Part shown: positions 42,596 to 52,041 of the stretch, piece after piece
Layout of the letters: every line of letters starts with the position of its first letter
How positions within the stretch are numbered: the first letter of the stretch is position 1
NCBI RefSeq assembly: GCF_008369935.1
Contig: NZ_VTUZ01000014.1
Coordinates: forward strand, 155,504-219,503
Length of the DNA stretch: 64,000 nt
Reading direction: 5' to 3'
Origin: Paraburkholderia panacisoli
GTDB taxonomy: Bacteria > Pseudomonadota > Gammaproteobacteria > Burkholderiales > Burkholderiaceae
Notes under the pieces: generated by a model
Told to the model about the DNA's origin: nothing
Database searches by the model: none
The model's input: the letters and a program-made list of their open reading frames with translations, nothing else
Translations under genes and position numbers: made by a program

Positions 42596-43672
42596 TTGAA
42601 GACCACTCAGCAGCATCTGGAATTCACCGCACCGCGCGACGACAACACGCGGCTCGCCAACCTCTGCGGACCGCTCGACGAAAATCTGCGGCAGATCGAG
42701 CAGGCGCTCGACGTGACCTTGCAGCGCCGCGCTCACCGCATCACGATCCGCGGGCGCGGCGCGAAACTCGCGCTCACCGCGCTCGAGAACTTCTACAACA
42801 ACGCGCTCGACCCGCTGTCGGTCGACGACATCCAGCTCGCGCTCGTCGAAGTGCGGCACCCGGCGCGCCATCGGCCGAACGGCAACGGCGACGAAGCCGG
42901 CGACCCGCGTTTCCACGGCAATCCGGATCATCCGTTCGACGAGCCCGCCGACGCCGCCGACGCCAACGATGACGACCTCGCCGAACTCGGCCCGAAGCTG
43001 TACACGCGGCGCGCGGATCTGCGCGGCCGCACGCCGGCGCAGCGCGAGTACCTGAAGCAGATCGTCTCGCACGACGTGACCTTCGGCGTCGGTCCGGCCG
43101 GCACCGGCAAGACCTATCTCGCGGTAGCCTGCGCGGTGGACGCGCTGGAGCGCGACCAGGTCAAGCGCATCGTGCTAACGCGGCCCGCGGTCGAAGCGGG
43201 CGAGCGTCTCGGCTTCCTGCCGGGCGATCTGGCGCAGAAGGTCGATCCGTATCTGCGGCCGCTTTACGACGCGCTGTACGACCTGCTCGGCTTCGACAAG
43301 ACCGCCAAGATGTTCGAACGGCAGATGATCGAAATCGCGCCGCTCGCGTACATGCGCGGCCGCACGCTGAACCACGCGTTCATCATCCTCGACGAGGCGC
43401 AGAACACCACGCCCGAGCAGATGAAGATGTTCCTCACGCGGATCGGCTTCGGCTCGAAGGCGGTCGTCACCGGCGACACAACCCAGGTCGACCTGCCGCG
43501 CGGCCATAAGAGCGGGCTGATCGAAGCACAGCAGGTGCTCGCGGACGTGCGGGGCATTGCGCTCACGCGCTTTACCAGCGCGGACGTGGTGCGCCATCCG
43601 CTGGTCGCGCGAATTGTGGAGGCGTACGATGCGCATTCGCAGAAAACCGCCAGTCCGGCGGATTCGCGCTGA
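42596..43672 (+). CDS. ybeZ: PhoH-like ATPase (YbeZ)
   Basis: A 358-residue PhoH-family ATPase. An N-terminal KH-like region (about 1-110) is followed by an acidic linker (DEPADAADANDDDLAE) and the PhoH domain with Walker A GPAGTGKTYLA, Walker B ILDEAQN and the sensor region VVTGDTTQVDLPRG. It works with YbeY in RNA and ribosome metabolism. The likely start is TTG at 42596, giving MKTTQQHLEF; no strong Shine-Dalgarno sequence is seen. It is followed by ybeY. Confidence 0.93.
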   Translation: MKTTQQHLEFTAPRDDNTRLANLCGPLDENLRQIEQALDVTLQRRAHRITIRGRGAKLALTALENFYNNALDPLSVDDIQLALVEVRHPARHRPNGNGDEAGDPRFHGNPDHPFDEPADAADANDDDLAELGPKLYTRRADLRGRTPAQREYLKQIVSHDVTFGVGPAGTGKTYLAVACAVDALERDQVKRIVLTRPAVEAGERLGFLPGDLAQKVDPYLRPLYDALYDLLGFDKTAKMFERQMIEIAPLAYMRGRTLNHAFIILDEAQNTTPEQMKMFLTRIGFGSKAVVTGDTTQVDLPRGHKSGLIEAQQVLADVRGIALTRFTSADVVRHPLVARIVEAYDAHSQKTASPADSR

Positions 43673-43741
43673 TCGCGCTGATTCGCGTCCACTGAACCTG
43701 CCGCCGCCACCCACGCGGCGGATGCAACACAACGAAACCGC

Positions 43742-44203
43742 ATGAGCCGCGCCCCGAAACTGACGTTGAATCTGCAATTCCCCGCCGCCAAAACCTGGCC
43801 GGAACACAAGGCGCTGCTGCCGCGCGCCACCGTGGCCGGCTGGATCAAGGCGGCGCTGTTCGCGGACGGCGAACTGACCGTGCGTTTCGTCGATGCCGAA
43901 GAAGGCCGCACGCTGAACCGCACCTATCGCGGCAAGGACTACTCGACCAACGTGCTGACCTTCGCCTACGCGGAATCGGAAGACGATCCGGTGACGGGCG
44001 ATCTGATCCTCTGCTGCCCGGTGGTCGAGAAAGAAGCCACCGAGCAGGGCAAGCCGCTCATCGCGCATTACGCGCATCTGCTGGTGCACGGCACGCTGCA
44101 CGCGCAAGGCTACGATCACGAAGTCGAAGAGGAAGCCGAGGAAATGGAAGCGCTCGAAACCGAAATCCTCGGCAAGCTCGGGTTTCCCGATCCGTATCAA
44201 TAG
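43742..44203 (+). CDS. ybeY: Endoribonuclease YbeY
   Basis: YbeY (153 residues) is a zinc-dependent endoribonuclease for 16S rRNA 3' maturation and ribosome quality control. The zinc motif HGTLHAQGYDHE (H-x3-H-x5-H pattern) is at residues near 115-126, and NVLTFAYAE lies in the middle. It overlaps no gene; 69 bases separate it from ybeZ, and chaC follows. Confidence 0.95.
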   Translation: MSRAPKLTLNLQFPAAKTWPEHKALLPRATVAGWIKAALFADGELTVRFVDAEEGRTLNRTYRGKDYSTNVLTFAYAESEDDPVTGDLILCCPVVEKEATEQGKPLIAHYAHLLVHGTLHAQGYDHEVEEEAEEMEALETEILGKLGFPDPYQ

Positions 44204-44273
44204 GCGCCGATCACCACCGCGTCGCCTACCCGCCACCCCCGCCACCCAGGTCATCCTCATTCGAACCGACACC

Positions 44274-44990
44274 GTGAGCACCTCGTCCCCTGAAGCCGAC
44301 ACCCGAACGCCCTGCCCGGACTACCCGCCGGTGCTCGGCGAATCGCGGCTTCTGACCGACGAGGAATTGCGCGCGTCGCTCGAATCGACGTTGCGCGACT
44401 GGGACCGCAAGAGCGACCTGTGGCTGTTCGGCTACGGGTCGTTGATCTGGAACCCCGGCCTGCCCACCGTCGAAGCGACCCGCTCGAAGGTGCACGGCTA
44501 TCATCGCGGGCTGTACTTGTGGTCGCGCGTGAATCGCGGCACGCCGGAGCAGCCGGGCCTCGTGCTCGCGCTCGATCGCGGCGGCTCGTGCACCGGCATC
44601 GCCTTCCGGCTCGCGGCCGAAGGCTCGATGCCGCATCTCGAAGCGCTCTGGCGACGCGAAATGCCGATGGGCTCGTACCGTCCGGCATGGCTGCCGTGCG
44701 TGCTCGCCGACGGCCGGCGCGTCGACGCGCTGGCGTTCGTGATGCGCCGCGACGTGCCGAGCTACACCGGCAAGCTACGCGACGAGGTCATCAAGACGGT
44801 GCTCGACTGCGCGAGCGGCCGCTACGGCACCACGCTCGATTACGTGAGCCGCACCGTCCACGCGCTGCGCGAAAGCGGGATGCCCGACCGCGCGCTCGAA
44901 GCGCTGCTGGGACGCTGCAAAGAGGAAGGCCGCGAGCGTGAGGCGGTTCGGCAAGCCGGACAGGCCTCCGGGAACGGGTCGAGGCAATGA
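44274..44990 (+). CDS. chaC: ChaC-like gamma-glutamylcyclotransferase
   Basis: A 238-residue protein of the ChaC family, which degrades glutathione to 5-oxoproline and Cys-Gly. The family motif YGSLIWNPG near residue 54 forms the substrate pocket, followed by KVHGYHRGLYLWSRVNRGTPEQPGLVLAL, and the ALWRREMPMGSYRP segment holds the catalytic Glu region. The start is GTG. It sits between ybeY and corC, a position often lacking a gene in other proteobacteria. The last 35 residues are basic and Gly/Gln-rich. Confidence 0.9.
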   Translation: MSTSSPEADTRTPCPDYPPVLGESRLLTDEELRASLESTLRDWDRKSDLWLFGYGSLIWNPGLPTVEATRSKVHGYHRGLYLWSRVNRGTPEQPGLVLALDRGGSCTGIAFRLAAEGSMPHLEALWRREMPMGSYRPAWLPCVLADGRRVDALAFVMRRDVPSYTGKLRDEVIKTVLDCASGRYGTTLDYVSRTVHALRESGMPDRALEALLGRCKEEGREREAVRQAGQASGNGSRQ

Positions 44991-45343
44991 ACGCAAGACG
45001 GCGCGTCTGATTGGCTCGCTGCGACCAATGACCGGTTAGCCCGCCGGCGGCGCTGACTGTTTTCGCAAGCCGCGCGGCGCAACCGCCGCCACTCACAGCC
45101 CGCAACGCGCCACGCGGACACCGGCCAGGCCGCAGCCCATCGCCGCCGCACCCAGCATTTTTTGCTCAAAAACGTTTTTCCGCGCGTAATCAGTTAGGAT
45201 TGACCCACGCCCCGCCGCTCGCGACGGAGCCGCTTCGCCCTGCTTCACCCATCGCCCAGCCCGGCGGGACACGGTCCTGCCACGTGCCTGGTGTATCCTT
45301 AATGCTCTGCAACAGCGCGCCCAGTCTTGCCGGGCGCACTACC

Positions 45344-46237
45344 ATGAACGACACGTATCCCAGTCGACGCCCAACCGACAAACCGCAGGAAAAGCGCTCG
45401 CTCCTCGAGCGTCTGACCGACTTCATCTCGCCCGAGCCCGACTCGCGCGCCGAACTTCTGGAAATTCTGCAGGACGCGCACGAGCGCAACCTGATCGACG
45501 CCGACTCGCTGTCGATGATCGAAGGCGTGTTCCAGGTGTCCGAACTCAGCGCGCGCGACATCATGGTGCCGCGTGCGCAAATGGACGCGATCAACATTGC
45601 GGACAATCCCGCCGAATTCATCCCCTACGTGCTGGAAAAAGCGCACTCGCGCTATCCGGTCTACGAAGGCAATCGCGACAACATCATCGGCGTGCTGCTC
45701 GCCAAAGACCTGCTGCGCTACTACGCCGAAGAAGAATTCGACGTGCGCGGCATGCTGCGCCCCGCCGTGTTCATCCCCGAGTCGAAGCGCCTGAACGTGC
45801 TGCTGCATGACTTCCGCGTGAATCGCAATCACCTCGCGGTGGTGGTCGACGAATACGGCGGCGTGGCCGGCCTGATCACGATCGAGGACGTGCTGGAGCA
45901 GATCGTCGGCGACATCGAGGACGAATACGATTTCGACGAGGAAAGCGGCAACATCATCGCGTCGCCCGACGGGCGGTTTCGCGTGCGCGCGCTGACCGAG
46001 ATCGAGCAGTTCAACGAAACCTTCGGCACGCACTACTCGGACGAGGAAGTCGACACGATCGGCGGGCTCGTCACGCATCATTTCGGGCGGGTCCCGCACC
46101 GCGGCGAAAAGGTCCGCCTCGACGATCTGATCTTCGAGATTCTGCGCGGCGACGCCCGCCAGATCCATATGCTGCTGGTGCGCCGCGATCCGCTCGCCGG
46201 CCAGCGCGAGCGCGACGCGCAGCACGTGCAAACCTGA
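45344..46237 (+). CDS. corC: CorC/HlyC-type CBS-domain protein
   Basis: A 297-residue cytoplasmic protein. Two CBS domains (about 70-190; DIMVPRAQMDAI, YPVYEGNRDNIIGVLLAKDLL, and LAVVVDEYGGVAGLITIEDVLEQIVGDIEDEYD) are followed by the CorC_HlyC domain at the C-terminus. The family is tied to magnesium/cobalt efflux and, next to lnt, to envelope maintenance. The ATG at 45344 was chosen; the longer frame to 45200 does not match the family. The 353-base gap upstream (44991-45343) holds no gene that I can support; TTGCTC and CGTAAT 17 bases apart near 45165-45193 may be its promoter. Confidence 0.92.
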   Translation: MNDTYPSRRPTDKPQEKRSLLERLTDFISPEPDSRAELLEILQDAHERNLIDADSLSMIEGVFQVSELSARDIMVPRAQMDAINIADNPAEFIPYVLEKAHSRYPVYEGNRDNIIGVLLAKDLLRYYAEEEFDVRGMLRPAVFIPESKRLNVLLHDFRVNRNHLAVVVDEYGGVAGLITIEDVLEQIVGDIEDEYDFDEESGNIIASPDGRFRVRALTEIEQFNETFGTHYSDEEVDTIGGLVTHHFGRVPHRGEKVRLDDLIFEILRGDARQIHMLLVRRDPLAGQRERDAQHVQT

Positions 46238-46298
46238 GCCGCGTGGTTTGCCGGCTCCTTCACCCGCTTCTTCAACTCCTCACGCCGACCGCGCAACA

Positions 46299-48059
46299 AT
46301 GGCCGACCCGATGACTTCCCGTTCGCGCCCCGGCGTGAGCGCTCCCACCGCCTCCGCCGACGAACCGCGCGGCCGCACGCTGCCTCGCTGGCATTACCTC
46401 GTCGCGCTGGCCGCGGGCGCGGCCAACACGCTGTCCTTCGCGCCGACGCCGCACGGCGGCTGGCTGCAACTCGCGATCTTCGCGTTCTTCTTCGCGTGGC
46501 TCACGCGCACCACGGGCTGGAAGAGCGCCGCGCTGACGGGCGGTGCATTCGGCTTCGGTAATTTCATGACCGGCGTGTGGTGGCTGTACGTCAGCATGCA
46601 TGACTACGGCGGCATGGCCGCGCCGCTCGCGGGCGCGGCGGTCGTGCTGTTCTCGCTGTACCTGGCGCTCTATCCGGCGCTCGCCGCGGCCATCTGGTCG
46701 TTCTGCGCCGGCCACGCGCGCAACGGCGCAACCGACGACTCCCCCCCGTTCTCGCCGACCTGGCACGGCTCGCTGGCTTTCGCGAGCGCGTGGGCGATCG
46801 GCGAGTGGTTGCGCGGCACCGTGTTCACCGGCTTTCCGTGGCTCGCGAGCGGTTATGCGCAGGTGGATGGGCCGTTGGCCGGGTTCGCGCCGGTGGTCGG
46901 CGTCTATGGCGTGGGCTGGATGCTGGCGCTGGTTGCCGCGCTGATCGTGCAGGCGCTGCTGGCGTGGCGCCCGCTGCTTCCTTCGCGCGAGCCGCGCGGC
47001 GCAACGAGCGCCGACGCCGGCCGCAATGACGACGGCAAAGGCGACGGCAAAGGCGACGGCAACAACGCGCCCCGAAGCCTGGCGCGCAGCATAGTGCCGG
47101 GCGGCGTCGCGCTGGCGCTGATCGTGGCCGGCCTGCTGCTGCCGCTCGTCCAGTGGACTTTGCCGGCCAACGCGCCGCTGACGGTGCGTCTGCTGCAAGG
47201 CGACGTCAAACAGGAGATGAAGTTCGAGGAAGCCGGCATGCGCGCGGCGATCGACCAGTATCAGCAGATGATCACCTCGAAGCCGGCCGACCTGATCGTC
47301 ACGCCGGAAACCGCGATTCCCGTGCTCGCGCAGCAATTGCCCGCGCCGTTTGCGGCGAAGGTGCGCGAATTCTCCGACTCGACCGGCAGCGCGATCCTGT
47401 TCGGCGCCATCGGCGGCACGATCACGCCGGAAGGCCAGGTCATCGACTATACGAACAGCCTGTTCGGCGTCACGCCCGGCTCGCACGACGTGTACCGCTA
47501 CGACAAGCATCACCTCGTGCCGTTCGGCGAATTCGTGCCGTGGGGCTTCCGCTGGTTCGTCAATCTGATGAATATTCCGCTCGGCGACTTCTTCCGCGGC
47601 GCGCCGGTGCAGAAGCCGTTCATGGTCCACAACCAGCCGGTCGCGGTGAACATCTGCTACGAAGACATCTTCGGCGAAGAGATTGCGCGGACCATCCGCG
47701 AGAGCGACACGCCCGCCGGCGTGCTGGTCAACTCGACCAATCTTGCCTGGTTCGGCGACACGATTGCGCTGGATCAGCATCTGCAGATCGCGCGCATGCG
47801 CACGCTGGAAACCGGCCGCCCGATGCTGCGCGCGACCAACACCGGCATGACCGCCGCGATCGACGCCAACGGCCGGGTGATCGGACGCCTGACGCCGTAC
47901 ACGGTCGGCTCGCTCGACGTCAAGGTGCAAGGTACTTCCGGCAATACGCCGTATGTGACGAGCGGCAACAACACCGTGCTGGCGGTATCGGTGCTGCTGC
48001 TGGCGTTCGGCTTCGCGTTCGGGCCGGGGATCACGCGGCGTCGCAACGGCAAGCAATGA
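46299..48059 (+). CDS. lnt: Apolipoprotein N-acyltransferase
   Basis: Lnt (586 residues) adds the third acyl chain to lipoproteins at the inner membrane. About eight spans are followed by a nitrilase-like catalytic domain with Glu in VTPETAIP, Lys in YDKHHLVPFGE and Cys in VNICYEDIFGEE. Residues about 240-260 form a linker with GKGDGKGDG repeats, encoded by a 12-base tandem repeat near 47035-47060, which makes it about 70 residues longer than E. coli Lnt (512). Start is ATG at 46299; an ATG four codons later is possible. Confidence 0.95.
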   Translation: MADPMTSRSRPGVSAPTASADEPRGRTLPRWHYLVALAAGAANTLSFAPTPHGGWLQLAIFAFFFAWLTRTTGWKSAALTGGAFGFGNFMTGVWWLYVSMHDYGGMAAPLAGAAVVLFSLYLALYPALAAAIWSFCAGHARNGATDDSPPFSPTWHGSLAFASAWAIGEWLRGTVFTGFPWLASGYAQVDGPLAGFAPVVGVYGVGWMLALVAALIVQALLAWRPLLPSREPRGATSADAGRNDDGKGDGKGDGNNAPRSLARSIVPGGVALALIVAGLLLPLVQWTLPANAPLTVRLLQGDVKQEMKFEEAGMRAAIDQYQQMITSKPADLIVTPETAIPVLAQQLPAPFAAKVREFSDSTGSAILFGAIGGTITPEGQVIDYTNSLFGVTPGSHDVYRYDKHHLVPFGEFVPWGFRWFVNLMNIPLGDFFRGAPVQKPFMVHNQPVAVNICYEDIFGEEIARTIRESDTPAGVLVNSTNLAWFGDTIALDQHLQIARMRTLETGRPMLRATNTGMTAAIDANGRVIGRLTPYTVGSLDVKVQGTSGNTPYVTSGNNTVLAVSVLLLAFGFAFGPGITRRRNGKQ

Positions 48060-48196
48060 GGCGCGCTGGGTTCCGATAACCCGAGAGAAGCCGCATGCAT
48101 GCGCGCCGCCGCTCAGGCGTGCTGCTCATGCATCCGTTTCCGCACGCTGTTCCTGCATCGAGCCGCGCGGCGACACCGGGTACGAAACGCGCCCGC

Positions 48197-48229
48197 AAAA
48201 AAAATGCGCCTGACGAGCAGACGCATTTT
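48197..48229 (-). terminator. Terminator of the glutathione S-transferase gene
   Basis: On the minus strand AAAATGCGTCTG...CAGGCGCATTTT forms a 12-base stem with one G-T pair, followed by a T run, 85 bases after the stop. Confidence 0.88.
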
Positions 48230-48313
48230 CAACTCAAACACATGCTTCCATTCGAGCTTTCAGGAGCTTGAACACACCCCTTCAACCCCTATTGCCGCGA
48301 TCGAGCGCGTCGC

Positions 48314-48928
48314 TCAGTCCGCCGGCACGGTGTCGATGAACGACTGACGCAGTGAAAGCTTCTGGAAATGCTTGTCCAGGTTCGGATGCGATTCGCGCCA
48401 GTTCAACTGGGGCATACGGAAGTCGAGATAGCCCAGCGCGCAACCCACCGCGATGTCCGCGAGCGTGTAGTGATTGCCCGCGCACCACGGCTTGCTGCCG
48501 AGCCCCTGCGCCATCGCGATCAGACCTTCGTCGATCTTGCGCTGCTGCCGCGCGACCCACGCGTCCACCCGCTGCTCGGCCGCGCGCTGCGTGCCTTCGA
48601 GGCGAATCAGCACCGCCGCGTCCAGCACGCCGTCCGCGAGCGCTTCCCAGCAACGCACTTCGACGCGTTCGCGCCCCGACTGCGGAATCAGCTTGCCGAC
48701 CGGCGACAGCGTATCCACGTACTCGCAGATCACCCGCGAATCGAACACGGCTTCGCCATCTTCCATGACCAGGCACGGCACCTTGCCGAGCGGATTGAAG
48801 GTGTGAATCCGGGTATCCGGCGCCCAGACGTTCTCGGGCACCAGTTCGTAGTCGATCTTCTTGTCGGCCAGCACGATTCGCGCTTTACGCACGAAGGGGC
48901 TGCCGAGCGAACCGATGAGTTTCATCAT
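48314..48928 (-). CDS. Glutathione S-transferase family protein
   Basis: A 204-residue GST. The N-terminal thioredoxin-like domain (MKLIGSLGSPFVRKARIVLADKKIDYELVPENVW, PLGKVPCLVMEDGEAVFDSRVICEYVD) contains the glutathione-contact loop with the conserved cis-Pro and DSR. A helical C-terminal domain ends in YLDFRMPQLNWRESHPNLDKH. The catalytic Ser of the YibF-like branch is probably the SPF serine. Physiological substrate is unknown. Start ATG at 48928; ATGs at 48934 and 48925 are also in frame. Confidence 0.92.
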   Translation of the reverse strand: MMKLIGSLGSPFVRKARIVLADKKIDYELVPENVWAPDTRIHTFNPLGKVPCLVMEDGEAVFDSRVICEYVDTLSPVGKLIPQSGRERVEVRCWEALADGVLDAAVLIRLEGTQRAAEQRVDAWVARQQRKIDEGLIAMAQGLGSKPWCAGNHYTLADIAVGCALGYLDFRMPQLNWRESHPNLDKHFQKLSLRQSFIDTVPAD

Positions 48929-49111
48929 GACCATCTGCCTTTAACTGAATCCGGCGAAAGTATAAGTGCTAGGAGGTCTTCACGAGCATCGCGCCGTCCG
49001 TTCGCAAGCGCCACGGAGCCGCGTTGTGGATGGATTGCAACATGCCGGCGGCCGTCTTGCCAGCCGGCGTTGCGCAAAATGACTGCACGCATTGGGCGCT
49101 ACAATCGCACG

Positions 49112-50518
49112 ATGAACCAGCCGACCGAACCCACCATCGCCATCGACGTCTACCGCACGCGCCGCGAGCGCGTCCTCGCCGCGCTGCGCGCCGCGGGCGG
49201 CGGCGTCGCCATCGTCCCGACCGCGCCGGAAGCGCTGCGCAACCGCGACGCCGACTACCCGTACCGGCACGACAGCTACTTCTATTATCTGACCGGCTTC
49301 ACCGAGCCCGAAGCGCTGCTGGTGCTCGATGCAAGCGCCGCACCCGGCGAGCCGGCCTCGGTGCTGTTCTGCCGCGAGAAGAACATCGAGCGCGAAACCT
49401 GGGAAGGCTTCCGCTTCGGCCCTGACGGGGCGCGCACGGCGTTCGGCTTCGACGCCGCGTTCGCGATCGGCGAAATCGACACGCACCTGCCGCGGCTCAT
49501 CGCCGACAAACCGGCGCTGCATTACGCGCTCGGCACGTCGGCGCAACTCGACGAACGAGTGCGCGGCTGGCTGGACGCGGTGCGCGCACAAGGACGCAGC
49601 GGTACCGTTGCGCCAGCCGCCGCGCGCGATCTGCTGCCGCTGCTCGACGAGATGCGGCTGGTCAAGGACGACCACGAACTCGCGATCATGCGCCGGGCGG
49701 GGCAGATTTCCGCCGCCGCGCATCGCCGCGCGATGGCCGCGTGCCGCCCCGGCGTGCGCGAATATGAACTCGAAGCCGAACTGCTCTACACGTTCCGCAA
49801 ATTCGGCGCACAGGCGCCCGCTTATACGTCGATCGTCGCGGCGGGCGCGAATGCCTGCGTGCTGCACTACCCGGCCGGCAACGCGATTGCCCAGGACGGC
49901 GACCTGATCCTGATCGACGCGGCCTGCGAACTCGACGGCTACGCGTCGGACATCACTCGCACCTTCCCGGCGAGCGGCCGCTTCACGCCGGCGCAGCGCG
50001 AGCTGTACGACATCGTGCTGGCCGCGCAGCAGGCCGCGGTCGACGCCACCCGCGCCGGCGCCACCTTCGACGATCCGCACCAGGCCGCGCTGCGCGTGCT
50101 GTCGCAGGGCCTGCTCGACACCGGCATCATCGAACGCACGAAATTCGCGTCGGTCCACGACGTGCTTGCCGAGCGCGCCTACGCGCCGTTCTACATGCAC
50201 CGCACCGGCCACTGGCTCGGCATGGACGTGCACGACGTCGGCGACTACCGCGAGCGCGACGCGACGCGCGACGAAGCGGGCGCATTGCCGTGGCGCACGC
50301 TGCGCGCGTCGATGACGCTGACCATCGAGCCCGGGCTGTACATCCGTCCAGCCGAGGGCGTGCCCGAGCGCTACTGGAACATCGGCATCCGCATCGAGGA
50401 CGACGCGATCGTCACGCCGACCGGCTGCGAGCTGATCACGCGCGACGTGCCGGTAGCCACAGACGAGATCGAGGCGCTGATGCAGGAAGCCCGCGCGGCC
50501 CATGAAACGAGGAAGTAA
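49112..50518 (+). CDS. pepP: Xaa-Pro aminopeptidase
   Basis: PepP (468 residues) removes N-terminal residues before proline. An N-terminal creatinase-like domain is followed by a pita-bread metallopeptidase with metal residues: DAACELDGYASDITRTFP (two Asp), HRTGHWLGMDVHDVGDY (His), TIEPGLYI (Glu) and GIRIEDDAIV (Glu). The ATG at 49112 lies six bases after a TACAAT -10-like hexamer and lacks a Shine-Dalgarno sequence, so it may be leaderless. The ubiH-like gene starts six bases after its stop. Confidence 0.93.
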   Translation: MNQPTEPTIAIDVYRTRRERVLAALRAAGGGVAIVPTAPEALRNRDADYPYRHDSYFYYLTGFTEPEALLVLDASAAPGEPASVLFCREKNIERETWEGFRFGPDGARTAFGFDAAFAIGEIDTHLPRLIADKPALHYALGTSAQLDERVRGWLDAVRAQGRSGTVAPAAARDLLPLLDEMRLVKDDHELAIMRRAGQISAAAHRRAMAACRPGVREYELEAELLYTFRKFGAQAPAYTSIVAAGANACVLHYPAGNAIAQDGDLILIDAACELDGYASDITRTFPASGRFTPAQRELYDIVLAAQQAAVDATRAGATFDDPHQAALRVLSQGLLDTGIIERTKFASVHDVLAERAYAPFYMHRTGHWLGMDVHDVGDYRERDATRDEAGALPWRTLRASMTLTIEPGLYIRPAEGVPERYWNIGIRIEDDAIVTPTGCELITRDVPVATDEIEALMQEARAAHETRK

Positions 50519-50524
50519 TCCGCA

Positions 50525-51820
50525 ATGAACGACGCCTCTCCGTCGACGGTGATTCTGAAGCCCGCCGCGACCGATCATTCCTTCGACTTCGACGTGACGA
50601 TCGTCGGCGCCGGTCCGGTCGGGCTCGCGCTCGCCGGCTGGCTGGCGCGGCGCAGCGTGACGCACACGCTGAAGATCGCGCTGATCGACGCGCGCGAGCC
50701 GGAAGATTCGATCGCCGATCCGCGCGCTATCGCCGTATCGCACGGCAGCCGGATGATCCTCGAGCCGCTGCGCTGGCCCGCCGACGCCACCGCGATCCAG
50801 CGCATCCACGTGTCGCAGCGCGGCCATTTCGGCCGCACGCTGATCGATCACAGCGAGCATGGTTTGCCGGCGCTCGGTTACGTGCTGCGGTACGGCTCGA
50901 TCGTGCACGGTCTTGCCGAGGCGGTCCACGCGACCTCGGTCCACTGGTTCCGCTCCACGTCCGCCGCCGCGCCGCTTCAGGAACACGACGGCGTGACGCT
51001 GCCGATCGAAACCGCAGGTGTCACGCGCAAACTGCGCACGCGGATTCTGGTGAATGCGGAAGGCGGATTGTTCGGCGACCTGAAAGCGCGCAAGGGTGCG
51101 AGCATCGGCGTCGACAAGCACGTGGAAGCCGCAGGCAAAAGCCTGGCCAATGCCGCGGCGGGGAACCTGGCCGGCAAAGGCACGCGTGACTACGGGCAAA
51201 CCGCGCTGGTCGGCACGGTCACCGTGTCCGCGCCGCAACCGCACGTGGCGTGGGAGCGCTTCACATCGGAAGGCCCGATCGCGCTGCTGCCGATGGGCGG
51301 CGTGCGCGGCGCTGACTACGCGCTGGTCTGGTGCTGCGCGCCCGACGCAGCCGCGCGCCGCGCGCAACTCCCCGACGACGCGTTCCTGCGCGAACTCGGC
51401 GCCGCGTTCGGCGACCGCATGGGCCGCTTCACGCAAATCAAAGGGCGCGCGTCGTTCCCGCTGGGACTGAACACGGTCGAGACGCTGGTGAACGGCCACG
51501 TCGTCGCGATCGGCAACGCGGCGCAGACGCTGCATCCGGTGGCGGGTCAAGGCCTCAATCTCGGCTTGCGGGATGCGCACGCGCTCGCCGACGCATTGTC
51601 GGCGGAAGGCCCGACGCCGCTCGCCCTCGCGACCTTCGCGCAACGCCGCGCGCTCGACCGGCGCATGACGATCGGCGCCACCGACATCCTCGCGCGCCTT
51701 TTCACGGTCGACTTCGCGCCGCTCGCGATCATGCGCGGCCTCGCGCTCACCGCGCTCGAGTTCGCGCCGCCGGTGAAAACCGCGCTGGCACGCCAGATGA
51801 TGTTCGGACAACGCCGCTAG
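50525..51820 (+). CDS. ubiH: UbiH-like FAD monooxygenase
   Basis: A 431-residue flavoprotein hydroxylase of the ubiquinone biosynthesis family. It starts with the FAD motif DVTIVGAGPVGLALAGWLARR, the DxR/ADPRAIAVSHGS region follows, and the second FAD motif VVAIGNAAQTLHPVAGQGLNLGLRDAHALAD is characteristic of UbiH/UbiF/VisC. It sits six bases after pepP, as in many proteobacteria. Exact ring position hydroxylated cannot be decided by reading. Residues 165-200 are an Ala/Lys-rich insert. Confidence 0.9.
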   Translation: MNDASPSTVILKPAATDHSFDFDVTIVGAGPVGLALAGWLARRSVTHTLKIALIDAREPEDSIADPRAIAVSHGSRMILEPLRWPADATAIQRIHVSQRGHFGRTLIDHSEHGLPALGYVLRYGSIVHGLAEAVHATSVHWFRSTSAAAPLQEHDGVTLPIETAGVTRKLRTRILVNAEGGLFGDLKARKGASIGVDKHVEAAGKSLANAAAGNLAGKGTRDYGQTALVGTVTVSAPQPHVAWERFTSEGPIALLPMGGVRGADYALVWCCAPDAAARRAQLPDDAFLRELGAAFGDRMGRFTQIKGRASFPLGLNTVETLVNGHVVAIGNAAQTLHPVAGQGLNLGLRDAHALADALSAEGPTPLALATFAQRRALDRRMTIGATDILARLFTVDFAPLAIMRGLALTALEFAPPVKTALARQMMFGQRR

Positions 51821-51872
51821 GCGCACCGCCAGCCCGCGCGCCGCGGCTTTTTCAAGCAGCCCGCGCAAGGCC

Positions 51873-51891
51873 GCCGGTTCTATGAACCGGC
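51873..51891. repeat. Stem-loop between ubiH and dusB
   Basis: GCCGGTTC-TAT-GAACCGGC is a perfect eight-base stem, 50 bases after ubiH, without a clear T run. It may terminate ubiH weakly or lie in the dusB leader. Confidence 0.45.
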
Positions 51892-52041
51892 GCACTTTCA
51901 TAGAAGATTTAACGGGTTAGGACACGCACCTGGCGGGTGCCGGTTGCCTGTTAACGCTAAAATGGCAGTTTTCCCTCGCATTTTCGCGGTGCTTCGATTG
52001 TCGAATCCTGGGCAGTCCGTCGCACGCGCGTCGTCCACGTC

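Noticed and set aside
45169..45180. AAAAACGTTTTT palindrome upstream of corC
   Set aside because: Simple A/T-tract palindrome that can arise by chance; no regulator nearby.
46272..48056. A 594-codon minus-strand open frame
   Set aside because: Antisense to lnt, whose catalytic triad is intact.
48980..51901. A 973-codon minus-strand open frame
   Set aside because: It lies antisense to pepP and ubiH, which have all family motifs. Long antisense frames are common in high-GC genomes and its product is Arg/Ala/Gly/Val/His-rich without a domain.
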